DNA of 64,000 nucleotides from Bacteroidales bacterium (lineage in GTDB: Bacteria > Bacteroidota > Bacteroidia > Bacteroidales > F082), in the NCBI GenBank assembly GCA_024400425.1, contig JAKSMV010000004.1, positions 93,681-157,680 of the forward strand, read 5' to 3'. A program made the position numbers and the translations under genes. Under the pieces are notes generated by a model. The model saw nothing but the letters and a program-made list of their open reading frames with translations. It had not been told where the DNA came from and ran no database searches. Positions 9,015-17,720 of this stretch are shown here, piece by piece; position 1 is the first letter of the stretch; every line of letters begins with the position of its first letter.

Positions 9015-9723
9015 TTAGTCTTTTAACACAGTTTTTCACATTCTGCAAAAGCAATTCCTTAAACCATTGAGCACAACTATCAGTCCAACGCTGAGGATGA
9101 GTCGTGAACATTATTTTGTGCGGCAAAGTCTCGTCTTTTATTGCGCGAATAATGTCATCAGTGGAATGATAAACTAGTCCCTGATTGACCCAATCGTCTT
9201 GATAAACAGGGATTCTATCTCGCACGCTCACTTTATATCCATCCCAACGGCGTCCGGTGTCGGTTAAATAGAAAGTTTTGGAAAAATCGACATCAAAATA
9301 GGGTTCAAATTCAATTCCCAGTTGGTGATAATCATATTTTTTCCAGATGTCCTTGCTGTCCCACTTCGATTTCGGGCTGCCATGCATACAGATGCTTTTC
9401 ACAGGAACAATAGCACGAAGTTTTTCCAAATTTTCACAGAAATCGCGATAAGCTGCATCAATATCACCATTACAAGTGGTCAACGACTCATAATGATAGC
9501 CAACTTCATGACCAAGAGCGGCAATTTCACGAATGATGTTTTCGTCCCAACTTTCCGGAACAGCCCGGAAATAATACACGGCTTTCCAACCAAGCTCGTG
9601 CTCTATTTTTGCCGTTGCCAAACTATTCTGCGGCTTCAAGTCAACATCATGGCGTAAAATGATTCCGCCATAGCCTTTCAAGGCCACAAGCAGTTCACGA
9701 TATTTCTTTAAGGTAAAGTCCAT
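9001..9723 (-). CDS. Polysaccharide-deacetylase-like (CE4-like) protein
   Basis: A 240-residue soluble protein with traces of the NodB/CE4 fold: HDVDLKP near residue 29, and GHEVGYHYE near 77 where CE4 enzymes have metal-binding His pairs. The canonical FDDG block is replaced by HDVD, as in capsule-locus relatives of unproven activity. The start at 9723 lies 2 bases after the hipA stop; an upstream GTG-type extension would overlap hipA. The tight spacing suggests it is cotranscribed with hipBA, although it is a sugar-locus gene by type. It may remove N-acetyl groups from a sugar precursor. Confidence in the exact reaction is low. Confidence 0.65.
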   Translation of the reverse strand: MDFTLKKYRELLVALKGYGGIILRHDVDLKPQNSLATAKIEHELGWKAVYYFRAVPESWDENIIREIAALGHEVGYHYESLTTCNGDIDAAYRDFCENLEKLRAIVPVKSICMHGSPKSKWDSKDIWKKYDYHQLGIEFEPYFDVDFSKTFYLTDTGRRWDGYKVSVRDRIPVYQDDWVNQGLVYHSTDDIIRAIKDETLPHKIMFTTHPQRWTDSCAQWFKELLLQNVKNCVKRLIVIR

Positions 9724-9725
9724 AT

Positions 9726-11240
9726 TCAATCCATTATCATCAACCATTCCACAAATTCCATTTTCTGTGCGTCGGGCATGGTGTTGAAACCCTTCTCCAT
9801 GATTTCCATGAACGCTGCATGTTTCGGTGCAATGACATATTTTCTTTCAAAGCCATCAATCACAGCCATGAGATGAATATTGCCGTTTGCCGACATTTCG
9901 AAACGCACATTGCTGACACTATGGCCTTTAATCGTTTCGGAAAACCGATTAGGTTTCCAAGACGACATTTTTTCCTTGTATTCATCGGGGACGAGTCCGC
10001 GCAAATGCTCTTCAATGCAGTTTATCCAATATGATGACACGCCATTCGCCTTTGCAAAATCGCGAAATGACGCAACCGAATCAAGCACCTTCCGGATAAT
10101 GCTTTCCGACCTTTTTATACTATTGCGAGAGGCAAAGTCCAAAAGGTCATCGACCGAAAAACCATCCGTTTTCCCTTGCAACGACAGGCAATGATGTTTT
10201 TCACGATTCACGCCATCGGTGGCAAAAATAAAAGTCATATCGTAAGCTGGAGTGATGTGCCATTCGCCATTGCGATTCATCATAAAGGAAAAGTTCTTAT
10301 TGTGATCGTCTGTGTTGTTGGCAAAAACATTGAATACCATTCTGCGGAAAATCTCGACCTGTTCGCGTTCGGAAACACCCATCCTGCGACAGACGCGCAA
10401 CAAATCATCATAACTCTCCGCATCTGGATTCATGGCCGCCAAAGTCTGAATATGAACCTTTTCCCCTTGGGGTCTGTCAAAGCGTTCCGTCATGAAATGA
10501 TTCACGCCATCGACATTCAGCAAAGAACACGGCATCATTTCAATTCCTGCAGCCACAGCCATATCGTAATACGTCTTTTCCAGTTCGGCTGTCATTCTTT
10601 CCTTGTTGCCGAATTTCAAGAGACAATATTTATAACCTTCCAAGCCAGCAATTTGTCCTGATTTCACTGTCCCGTCTGGCGCAATGGCGACAATTGCCTT
10701 GGCTTGCCGACCACCTGCCGAAGTACCGACCGCAATCAGCGATTTCACCGACAAGGATTCGTCGGGTGTGATGACCGCCTTACTCCTATCCAGAAAGATT
10801 TTTTCCGACAAGGCATACAACGAGTTTAATTCAAGTGACGAAACTTTTGATGCCACATCATAATCAGGTTCAAACTCGAAGGCGCCCATGCCACGACGTC
10901 CTACGAAAGCCAGCTTATCAACAGGCGTTTTGTCTTTTTCATGGATTTTATTCTCTTTTGCCCACAATTCAAACAGCTCGTTTCCCCATGCATCAGGCAG
11001 AGAATCTGCGATAAACGGCGGAAGCCCCTGATACAGTCTGTTTCCTGCGGAAGACTTTTCACCATATATCGGCACATGCGGCTTGATTTCATCCAAAGGA
11101 GCTAACAGCGGAGCAATGTTCCACCCTTTCCTGACAAAATCCGGATGAAAGGTAAAACATGCAATTTTCCGCATATCAATCCATTGGAGCCGGCCAACCT
11201 CCTCACCCCACAGCATCACTTTCAGCACATTGTCTCTCAT
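9726..11240 (-). CDS. hipA: HipA-family serine/threonine kinase toxin
   Basis: A 504-residue HipA-type toxin. In E. coli the homologue phosphorylates glutamyl-tRNA synthetase and causes dormancy. The N-terminal HipA domain (about 1-110) contains the expected LPPFIADSLPDAWG and the kinase core follows. The catalytic block NTDDHNKN is at about 309-316 and the metal-binding loop ITPAYDM follows near 330; both are intact, so the protein should be active. It overlaps the antitoxin gene by 4 bases (ATGA), the usual translational coupling. It is somewhat longer than E. coli HipA (440 residues), as in many Bacteroidota copies. It sits inside the polysaccharide locus and probably helps to keep the locus in the chromosome. 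Confidence 0.9.
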   Translation of the reverse strand: MRDNVLKVMLWGEEVGRLQWIDMRKIACFTFHPDFVRKGWNIAPLLAPLDEIKPHVPIYGEKSSAGNRLYQGLPPFIADSLPDAWGNELFELWAKENKIHEKDKTPVDKLAFVGRRGMGAFEFEPDYDVASKVSSLELNSLYALSEKIFLDRSKAVITPDESLSVKSLIAVGTSAGGRQAKAIVAIAPDGTVKSGQIAGLEGYKYCLLKFGNKERMTAELEKTYYDMAVAAGIEMMPCSLLNVDGVNHFMTERFDRPQGEKVHIQTLAAMNPDAESYDDLLRVCRRMGVSEREQVEIFRRMVFNVFANNTDDHNKNFSFMMNRNGEWHITPAYDMTFIFATDGVNREKHHCLSLQGKTDGFSVDDLLDFASRNSIKRSESIIRKVLDSVASFRDFAKANGVSSYWINCIEEHLRGLVPDEYKEKMSSWKPNRFSETIKGHSVSNVRFEMSANGNIHLMAVIDGFERKYVIAPKHAAFMEIMEKGFNTMPDAQKMEFVEWLMIMD

Positions 11241-11545
11241 GGCTTTTTATGTCTTACGCGTTGTATTTTCTCTTTCTTGTCGTTGAACAGATAAGGCGAT
11301 GGCGGCAATTCCGGAAGCAATCCATCAACATTTTCCAACATCCCAATTGCGCGCAATAATGAAATGATGGTGCTTAAAGCAATATTAGTCGCGGCTCCCG
11401 ACTCAAAACGGTGAATGGTCATCACAGAGACATTCGTCTTTTCCGAAATTTCCTTCTGCGTCAAGCCGACCCGCACACGATATTCCTTGTAGCGCTCTCC
11501 CAGCAACTGCACAATCTCCGAATTCGAATATTCATCAAGTTCCAT
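11237..11545 (-). CDS. hipB: HipB-like XRE-family antitoxin
   Basis: A small DNA-binding antitoxin of about 102 residues with an XRE/Cro helix-turn-helix (LTQKEISEKTNVSVMTIHRF). It should bind HipA and repress the shared promoter. The frame also has starts at 11554 and 11569. The candidate -7 box at 11567-11574 would put the transcript start near 11560, which rules out 11569 and leaves 11545 or 11554. The basic, proline-rich tail (LPPSPYLF, KKEKIQRVRHKKP) extends past the HTH. Its stop overlaps the hipA start. Assignment as HipB rests on the HTH plus its position. Confidence 0.85.
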   Translation of the reverse strand: MELDEYSNSEIVQLLGERYKEYRVRVGLTQKEISEKTNVSVMTIHRFESGAATNIALSTIISLLRAIGMLENVDGLLPELPPSPYLFNDKKEKIQRVRHKKP

Positions 11546-11566
11546 AACCTTCATTGAAAAACGCTG

Positions 11567-11574
11567 CAAATATA
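11567..11574 (-). promoter_or_regulatory. Candidate -7 box for hipBA
   Basis: TATATTTG on the minus strand matches TAnnTTTG. It overlaps the longest possible hipB reading frame and therefore argues for the shorter starts at 11554 or 11545. Confidence 0.5.
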
Positions 11575-11604
11575 CAAATATTTTAATTTATAGGCTTATT
11601 TTAC

Positions 11605-11634
11605 GTTTAAAACAACATAAATTATGATTTAAAC
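11605..11634. promoter_or_regulatory. Overlapping dyads upstream of hipB, possible operator
   Basis: GTTTAAA (11605-11611) and TTTAAAC (11628-11634) form a 7-bp inverted repeat around a second dyad, CATAA-A-TTATG (11616-11626). Such dyads next to a HipB promoter are plausible autoregulatory sites, but the region is AT-rich and chance is possible. Confidence 0.3.
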
Positions 11635-11671
11635 AATGCCATTAAAAGAAGTCAAACAAAATAAGGCCTAC

Positions 11672-12760
11672 TTACCTAAACCTATACTGATAATCCGGAT
11701 TTTCTTTCATGATACGCTTGCTTTCCGGATAGTTCTCAATGAACCACGTAAAGAAAGCCGTGACATCAATTTTATCTGCCATAAAACGCTTTCTTTTTTC
11801 AGCCCATTCCGCTTTGACGTTAGGGTTTTCAAGTAGTGATTTCACATGTTCATACATTTTCTCAAAATCATCAGGCAGGTAGGCATAGCATAATCCATAC
11901 TTATCTTCCATCTCATTTGGGACAGATAGCTGCCCAGCAAAAGTATTGCATTTCAAAGATGGAACCCCCAGCAAACCCGCTTCAGATGTCATGGTCTGAG
12001 AATCGCCCAAAAACATGGACGCATAGGCCATAAGCGAATGAATTTCTTCTGGAGGAACTGGCAAACGGTACTCTTCAAACTCAGGTTCAATCTGCCGCTC
12101 AGATGTGATAATAACCCTGCCATTTGGCTTCAGCAATTCTATGAGTCTACGCTTTTGTTCAACGGAAAGACCGTTCTGGCCCACATCATGATGGCCTTTG
12201 AATGCCACAAAGCGCATGATAAAGAAACGCTCATCCTTTTTCAGCCCCGCCCTTTCTAAAACAGATTCATCGGGAATAAATCGATTGGGATGCAAGTATG
12301 CAAGTTCATGTGTTCCTGCATAATGCAAAGCGTGTTCCGTTTTGCGGGAAATACAATCCGGTGTAAAGACCACATCGGTCATCGGATGGCAATATTTCAC
12401 CACCAGTTTCTCAGCCTCATCGTCATCATCATCAAAGTTGAATGATTTCATTGAAGTCAAGCGCGAAACATGAGAAAGTGCTATGCCCGAACTAAGGCCT
12501 ATATCAATTTTGTTTTTCCGAACGAAATGGAATAAAAGCCTATCCTGATGCAACACGGTTTTTGCCTTTCCAAGCAGCGAGTCCTTTTTGCCGCCCAAAT
12601 CCAGATATGGCATCATGCCGTACATTTCCATCAGGCGTTTCGCTACAGGAATATCACGGACAGAAAAAAACACGCCATGCCCCTTCTTCTTCAATTCGGC
12701 GGCCACATTCTTCAGCAAATGCACATGGGCCGGATGACCTATATCAATCAGAATATTCAT
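11672..12760 (-). CDS. DUF354 family protein (GT-B-like fold)
   Basis: A 362-residue cytosolic protein with the DUF354 N-terminus MNILIDIGHPAHVHLLKNVA. The overall pattern is that of GT-B proteins such as UDP-HexNAc 2-epimerases and MurG, with a C-terminal GDSQTMTSEAGLLGVP block (near residue 250) where GT-B enzymes bind the sugar nucleotide. DUF354 genes recur in surface-polysaccharide loci, but no reaction is established to my knowledge. It sits 17 bases after the GNAT gene and appears to be the end of the block running from 16.7 kb. It may be a glycosyltransferase or an epimerase-like enzyme. Confidence 0.8.
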   Translation of the reverse strand: MNILIDIGHPAHVHLLKNVAAELKKKGHGVFFSVRDIPVAKRLMEMYGMMPYLDLGGKKDSLLGKAKTVLHQDRLLFHFVRKNKIDIGLSSGIALSHVSRLTSMKSFNFDDDDDEAEKLVVKYCHPMTDVVFTPDCISRKTEHALHYAGTHELAYLHPNRFIPDESVLERAGLKKDERFFIMRFVAFKGHHDVGQNGLSVEQKRRLIELLKPNGRVIITSERQIEPEFEEYRLPVPPEEIHSLMAYASMFLGDSQTMTSEAGLLGVPSLKCNTFAGQLSVPNEMEDKYGLCYAYLPDDFEKMYEHVKSLLENPNVKAEWAEKRKRFMADKIDVTAFFTWFIENYPESKRIMKENPDYQYRFR

Positions 12761-12777
12761 AACAAATTGAAGGTTGA

Positions 12778-13284
12778 TTACTTCAAATCACTTTTAACAC
12801 TCAATTTTTCCTTAATTAAATACAGTCCAAGTCTGGTTTTTCTCAAAGTTGCATACCGATAAAAACCTGCTTTTTCAACGCCTCTAATGGATGCGTGATT
12901 TCCTTCATCAACAAACATATAATAATCACGATTCGGCAATGTTTCCTTGATTTTTGCAATCAAATAAGGATAATAGCCACGGCCTCTTTCTTCCAGCTTG
13001 GTACGGCACGAACCTATATATATTCCTCTTCTAGACATGAATGGGAAGGACAACATCCAATTTGTCACTTCCGAATCACATACTACGACACCATTTTTTA
13101 ACAGCTGATATTCTACGAATAATCCACCACCAAACAACGAAGAAAACTTCCACACCAAAGAATGTGCGTTTCTAAACGGCGAAATTTTAGTCACCTTGAC
13201 ATGCAATTCTTCTGATGGATCCTTCAAAAGAAAAGCCGAATCAACATTTGATTCCGAAGTGGAATAATAAAGGTATTTCTCCAT
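12778..13284 (-). CDS. GNAT-family N-acetyltransferase-like protein
   Basis: A 168-residue protein with GNAT traits: motif A EERGRGYYPYLIAKI (CoA pyrophosphate loop, near residue 106) and the motif B segment NHASIRGVEKAGFYRY (near 131-146), followed by a short C-terminal strand. It probably moves an acyl group from acyl-CoA to an amino group, plausibly on a sugar nucleotide. It directly abuts the FemAB-like gene upstream (stop and start adjacent at 13284/13285), so the two are coexpressed. The N-terminal half is not typical of any GNAT that I recognise. Confidence 0.7.
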   Translation of the reverse strand: MEKYLYYSTSESNVDSAFLLKDPSEELHVKVTKISPFRNAHSLVWKFSSLFGGGLFVEYQLLKNGVVVCDSEVTNWMLSFPFMSRRGIYIGSCRTKLEERGRGYYPYLIAKIKETLPNRDYYMFVDEGNHASIRGVEKAGFYRYATLRKTRLGLYLIKEKLSVKSDLK

Positions 13285-14343
13285 TCATTCACTCTTTACC
13301 AGTTTTCTAAACCCATGATAAGTTTTCCATGCAAGATGCTTCAAGTCATAGATAAACTCATATTTGCTGAAATGGAACTTTGGCACAAAAGCATACTGCG
13401 AACCGAATTTCAACTTATAGCTCGACATGCCACCAAAATTCATCACACTTGCCCCGCGTTCATGCAAAATCTTCATGGCATCCCAAAGCATGATTTCGTT
13501 AGGGCAATACTTCAGATACTGCATGTAGCTTCCGCTGGTATAGTAAATGCATTCACCTTTGTCAATGCCAAAAATGGCCGACGACATGACCTGTTCAATT
13601 CCATTTTCGTCATTGCCAAGTGTTTGAATCATCAAGACGCGGTCCGGGAACAAGGCTTCGCACAACTTTTGCATTCTTTTGCGGTTTTGCGTCATTTTCG
13701 TACGCGTGCCATGCCTCTTATGCACATTAACGACATGTTCATAATGAATCCGGGTAAACTCAGGAATATCTTCAAGTTTGTCAATCACCCGCGTCCGAAG
13801 CCCCAATTTTTGAGCTTTATTGATACTATATTTACAGGATTTGTAATGCAAGCGATTCCACATTTCTTCTTCCGACACATCCAGACTAATTTCAATAGTT
13901 GTGCGCATTTTATGCTTAATCCCATTTGTCTGCAACACATCGATACTTTCTATAGGTTCCCAATCTGGCAAGGTCAGCCTCAATTGCCAATCATCAACTT
14001 GTAAATATGAAGCCTTACGCGACTTAAACAGCCAATCCGCCAACGCCTTATAAACTTCAACTCTTTTCTCATTAGAAACAGGATTAATGAAACAAAGTCC
14101 TTGAGTATAGGTTCCCGTGCCATCCATAGGTGCACAAACCATCGTTACACCGACCCATTTTTTCACGCCAACAAAATAACCGATTACACATCCGTCTTCT
14201 TCGACAGAAAGCACAATTGGCTTATTACGGATTTTCCGAATATAATGCGACCACTTTTCGGAGTGAAACACCGTACTGTCATATGTCGCTTCAACAGCCT
14301 GCCAATCAGCAGCTGTAGGTTGTAGTTCCTTAAATGTATACAT
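13285..14343 (-). CDS. FemAB/GNAT-like acyl or aminoacyl transferase (first copy)
   Basis: A 352-residue protein of the FemAB-like GNAT group (Acetyltransf_6/BioF2-like): an N-terminal half-domain with FHSEKWSHYI, then the typical SINKAQKLGLRTRV segment near residue 160, and a C-terminal half with MNFGGMSSYKLKFGSQY near 306-322. FemAB proteins add amino acids from aminoacyl-tRNA to peptidoglycan precursors; the relatives in surface-glycan loci act on sugars or are uncharacterised. It is followed without a gap by the small GNAT gene and preceded by a second FemAB-like gene, so two tandem non-identical copies act in one unit. Confidence 0.75.
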   Translation of the reverse strand: MYTFKELQPTAADWQAVEATYDSTVFHSEKWSHYIRKIRNKPIVLSVEEDGCVIGYFVGVKKWVGVTMVCAPMDGTGTYTQGLCFINPVSNEKRVEVYKALADWLFKSRKASYLQVDDWQLRLTLPDWEPIESIDVLQTNGIKHKMRTTIEISLDVSEEEMWNRLHYKSCKYSINKAQKLGLRTRVIDKLEDIPEFTRIHYEHVVNVHKRHGTRTKMTQNRKRMQKLCEALFPDRVLMIQTLGNDENGIEQVMSSAIFGIDKGECIYYTSGSYMQYLKYCPNEIMLWDAMKILHERGASVMNFGGMSSYKLKFGSQYAFVPKFHFSKYEFIYDLKHLAWKTYHGFRKLVKSE

Positions 14344-14351
14344 TAAGAGTA

Positions 14352-15356
14352 TTATTTAAACTTCTTTATCAATGCAACCCCCATTTTCCCTATAAAATAT
14401 AACAAAGGGCTACACAAATACTGGCACCTGCCATACTCCACCAAACGTCCTCCAAACGAGGCCTTAAAATCACGGACACCATATTTTTGTCCAGGCTTGC
14501 CTGCACCCATCAAGTCACAATATTGGTAATTGTTAAGAGCAGCATACTGTATTCCAGAATAAGTTGCCAATGTTGACGGACGAAATTTCTTATAGGTCAC
14601 ATCATCACCGGTCATAAACAAATCATACACAGCAAAGTCCTTCAAACGCAGACTGACTTGTCCTCCAATAACTTTATCCTCGTATTTTAAAAGTAGCAGC
14701 AATCCAAAATCCTGTTTTGCCAATTTAACGAAAAACTCCAAAGGATACAAAGGCGTTTTCACACGCGTCCGATACAAATCCTCAAGCAGCACATAAAAAT
14801 CCTCAATGTCATTTTCCGTTGGATTTGCATCTATTACGACGCCATTTTTTAATGCCGAACGCACATTTTGCATTCTTCGTTTCTCAATCTTTTGATTCAC
14901 TTCCTCTTCGGAAGGTGTATCGACAATATAACCAAGATGCGCTTCGTAGCGGAAACCATTCTTTTTGTAGGAAGAAATCAAACTAGAATAATCCGAAAGA
15001 TTTCTCATTTCCACATAGATGGCCTTATGTTTCAATTGCTTTTTACAAATATTGAGCAAAGCCGTCAGGGCTTCTTCTGAAATATCATCAGCCAAAAGCG
15101 GACCGCCATTCACAATAGCTCTTCTTGAAAGGAACTGCTTTATTTTTCCGCCATCTTTCAACAAAAAACCGACAACAACACCTTTCAAAACGCCATCCTC
15201 GGAAACGCCAAATACAAACGATTCCACAAACGAAAGTTCGCTGTAAAACGCATAACACTCAGGGGTTTGGAATGCGCTGCGATGCGATGAATGCCGTAGA
15301 AGATTAAGCCACTGAGAATGGTTTATCTGTCTAATGTCTTGAAACACCTCAATCAT
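14352..15356 (-). CDS. FemAB/GNAT-like acyl or aminoacyl transferase (second copy)
   Basis: A 334-residue relative of the gene that follows. The conserved parts are RRMQNVRSALKNGVVIDA (near residue 160), a long acceptor-site helix region and a C-terminal GAGKPGQKYGVRDFKASFGG (near 287-306), which is the FemAB/Acetyltransf_6 closing motif. ATG at 15356 is preferred over an in-frame GTG two codons upstream. It begins 7 bases after the PaaK-like stop. The two FemAB-like proteins differ enough to suggest different acceptors or two successive additions. Substrate is not deducible from the sequence. Confidence 0.75.
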   Translation of the reverse strand: MIEVFQDIRQINHSQWLNLLRHSSHRSAFQTPECYAFYSELSFVESFVFGVSEDGVLKGVVVGFLLKDGGKIKQFLSRRAIVNGGPLLADDISEEALTALLNICKKQLKHKAIYVEMRNLSDYSSLISSYKKNGFRYEAHLGYIVDTPSEEEVNQKIEKRRMQNVRSALKNGVVIDANPTENDIEDFYVLLEDLYRTRVKTPLYPLEFFVKLAKQDFGLLLLLKYEDKVIGGQVSLRLKDFAVYDLFMTGDDVTYKKFRPSTLATYSGIQYAALNNYQYCDLMGAGKPGQKYGVRDFKASFGGRLVEYGRCQYLCSPLLYFIGKMGVALIKKFK

Positions 15357-15363
15357 AATCACC

Positions 15364-16701
15364 TCACTTTTCTTCTATTATTGCCAAACGTTTGTTATTA
15401 TTCATCAAAGGCAGTTCATCAACAATTTCAATACTTACCGGACTGTCTAATTGTTCGGTCCAATAATCGACAATCATGCGTTTCAGGCTTTCGTCAAACC
15501 CATCATTCACGACCAAGCGGAAAGTCACCGAACCATCCTTTTTCTTCACAAGCTGATAACCGTCAACGGCATTGCTCACGCCTTCTTGTCTCTTCAAAAA
15601 ACCCGTAAGGTCATGAACCGTGATATATTTTCCATTCGACCGCAAGAACGATTCACATTCGCGTCCCATGATTCTCTTAATCATCATGCGAGGATTTCCA
15701 CATTCACAAGGTGCGGAACATACCTCTACCAAATCCTGGGTATCATACCGGATAAATGGATGAGCATAATTCCACAAATCAGTTGAAACCACTCGACCGA
15801 CACCGTCTTGAATCGGAAGGCCATCGGCATCAACCACCTCTGTTATTCCAAACTCTTCGCTGACGTGATATTTTTCACAATTCAGACTTTGCGCGACATT
15901 GGCATTGCCTTCGCAACTATAGGAATCTATTATCTTACAACCAAACGCAGACTCAATTTCATTCCGATAGTTCTCCGACAATGTGGAGCCTGTCGTAAAA
16001 ATGAATTTCGGCGAATAACGGAAGCCTCCATGTTTCTTCTTAAATTGAGCAAGCAAATACAAAGGCATCGGATAGGAACGGATATACAAAGGTTTCAATT
16101 TTTCAATGCTTTCCAAAGTCTTGGCAAGTTCGTCATCGTTCACATTTGAAAAAGGAATCAGCACGGAATTATTGATGAAATCTTGCACCCGTTTTTGCAA
16201 GCTGTCACGCTCATTGTTAGCAATCTTCACATACCTGTCACCCAAGCGATAACCGACACTGTACCAAGTATGAAGCTTTGCCGCAAGATTCATAGAGTTT
16301 TCTTCCTTCGTGGTATAAAACGAAAAAGGTTCACCGGTTGAACCGCCTGAACGGTGAGCCGTACGCTGCTTCTCTGGAAAGCCTTCAGCCGTGAAATGCT
16401 CAATTCCCTCACGCCGCATCACCGATTTGTTGACAATCGGGATTTTGCACAAATCAGCTTTGGTCTGAATGTCATCAGCCGTCAAACCTAAGTTGTAAAA
16501 CAAATCACGATAATAAGGTACATTTGCCACCGAATGTCTAACAAGCAAGCGCAATCTCTCATTCTGAAATGCATCCAACTGCTCCCGGCTCCAATGCTTC
16601 GACTGCTCGAAAAACCGAAAAGACCTTGCAGAACATTGTCCCGTGACACAATCACTTAAAGGTAAAAAAATATTTTCTGATATAAAATTACGAAACGACA
16701 T
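15364..16701 (-). CDS. PaaK/CapK-like adenylate-forming enzyme
   Basis: A 445-residue member of the phenylacetate-CoA ligase/CapK group. Visible features are the phosphate-binding loop HRSGGSTGEPFSFYTT (near residue 127), an SYSCEGN motif near 268 and FIRYDTQDLVEV near 318, followed by a C-terminal lid domain. CapK-type proteins are common in capsule loci but their substrates are mostly unknown. Here the enzyme could activate an acid or amino acid for the acyltransferases that follow. ATG at 16701 is chosen over a TTG at 16722 that would overlap the glycosyltransferase stop. A cysteine pair region (CSAPCECGNP near 340) resembles metal sites in some relatives. Confidence 0.8.
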   Translation of the reverse strand: MSFRNFISENIFLPLSDCVTGQCSARSFRFFEQSKHWSREQLDAFQNERLRLLVRHSVANVPYYRDLFYNLGLTADDIQTKADLCKIPIVNKSVMRREGIEHFTAEGFPEKQRTAHRSGGSTGEPFSFYTTKEENSMNLAAKLHTWYSVGYRLGDRYVKIANNERDSLQKRVQDFINNSVLIPFSNVNDDELAKTLESIEKLKPLYIRSYPMPLYLLAQFKKKHGGFRYSPKFIFTTGSTLSENYRNEIESAFGCKIIDSYSCEGNANVAQSLNCEKYHVSEEFGITEVVDADGLPIQDGVGRVVSTDLWNYAHPFIRYDTQDLVEVCSAPCECGNPRMMIKRIMGRECESFLRSNGKYITVHDLTGFLKRQEGVSNAVDGYQLVKKKDGSVTFRLVVNDGFDESLKRMIVDYWTEQLDSPVSIEIVDELPLMNNNKRLAIIEEK

Positions 16702-16718
16702 AATCAAAAAAAACGAAC

Positions 16719-17720
16719 TCAAATTCCATAAACAGGGAACAATTTCTCCTTCACCTTATTCCAAGAATATTTTCCTAATGTTGCATGAGCAGACTTGATC
16801 ATCAGCCTTGTTTTTTCAGGCTCCTTTACCGCTTGTATCATCTTTTCCGCCAACTCATCAGCATTATCCGACTCAAAAAGCAGTCCTGTCTTACCATCTT
16901 CAATCATAAACGGCACACCGCCCACATTGCTTGAGATGACAAGCAATCCAGCATTGAAAGCCTCCAAAAGCGACACTGGCATGTTGTCGATTCGCGGCGC
17001 TGATAGCATGATGTCAGCTTGATTGAGATAATCATAAATCTGTGAATTGTCAACCCTACCAGTAAAAGTCACATCACGGATGTCGTTTTCCGACACCATC
17101 TCCTCCAAGTCCTCACGTTGGGAACCTCCTCCCAAAACAAGCAATGTCGCTTCTGGGATAACCCGTTTCACTTTTTGGAATGCCAGTAAAATACATTCAA
17201 CATTATACAAAGGTTCCAACGAACGCACACTGATAAACTTAGGTGTCACGACTTCCCTTTCCACAAACTTCGACTCATCCAATTCAATTATATTTGGAAT
17301 TTCAACGCAAGGAATACCGTATTTTTTGAACACAGCACCCAAAAAGCCTGAAAGCACAATATTTGTATCGGTTCTCAGAAGGAAACGCTTTACAAAACGC
17401 GTATGCTTTTCAAAAAACACCTCACCGCTACCACCATGGTATGTTAGGACAATACGTTTTTTCAACCTTCTGCCAACCGTAACACCAATCACAGCAGAAA
17501 TAAAACCACCATGAGAGCATGTATGGATATGAAAGACATCATAGTTACGTCCCGTTTGAAACAACTTGAAAAAAGACTTGATTCTATACCAAACGGAACC
17601 TTTCACACTGAAAATGGAATTATCCACACCCTCAGCATCTAAACAAGCATGGATTTTCTCCACTTGTCCCGAAATGCCTCCCGTACCAGGTTTGTAATTT
17701 GCAATCTGTAGCACTTTCAT
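16719..17720 (-). CDS. Glycosyltransferase family 4
   Basis: A 333-residue GT-B glycosyltransferase of family 4, retaining, acting at the cytosolic face. The N-terminus has KPGTGGISGQVEKIH, a glycine-rich loop typical of GT4, and the C-terminal nucleotide-sugar site shows SAPRIDNMPVSLLEAFNAG (near residue 240) with the E-x7-E arrangement (EAFNAGLLVISS). Its ATG overlaps the last base of the preceding membrane-protein stop (TAATG), so the two are translationally coupled. Donor and acceptor sugars cannot be read from the sequence. Confidence 0.88.
   Translation of the reverse strand: MKVLQIANYKPGTGGISGQVEKIHACLDAEGVDNSIFSVKGSVWYRIKSFFKLFQTGRNYDVFHIHTCSHGGFISAVIGVTVGRRLKKRIVLTYHGGSGEVFFEKHTRFVKRFLLRTDTNIVLSGFLGAVFKKYGIPCVEIPNIIELDESKFVEREVVTPKFISVRSLEPLYNVECILLAFQKVKRVIPEATLLVLGGGSQREDLEEMVSENDIRDVTFTGRVDNSQIYDYLNQADIMLSAPRIDNMPVSLLEAFNAGLLVISSNVGGVPFMIEDGKTGLLFESDNADELAEKMIQAVKEPEKTRLMIKSAHATLGKYSWNKVKEKLFPVYGI

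Noticed and set aside
9726..11569. hipBA as a phage defence island
   Set aside because: Only a toxin-antitoxin pair is present; the neighbours are glycan genes and no other defence genes are seen.
13285..15356. FemAB-like genes as peptidoglycan interpeptide-bridge enzymes
   Set aside because: Bacteroidales peptidoglycan normally has direct cross-links, and both genes lie inside a glycan operon; a surface-glycan role is more likely.
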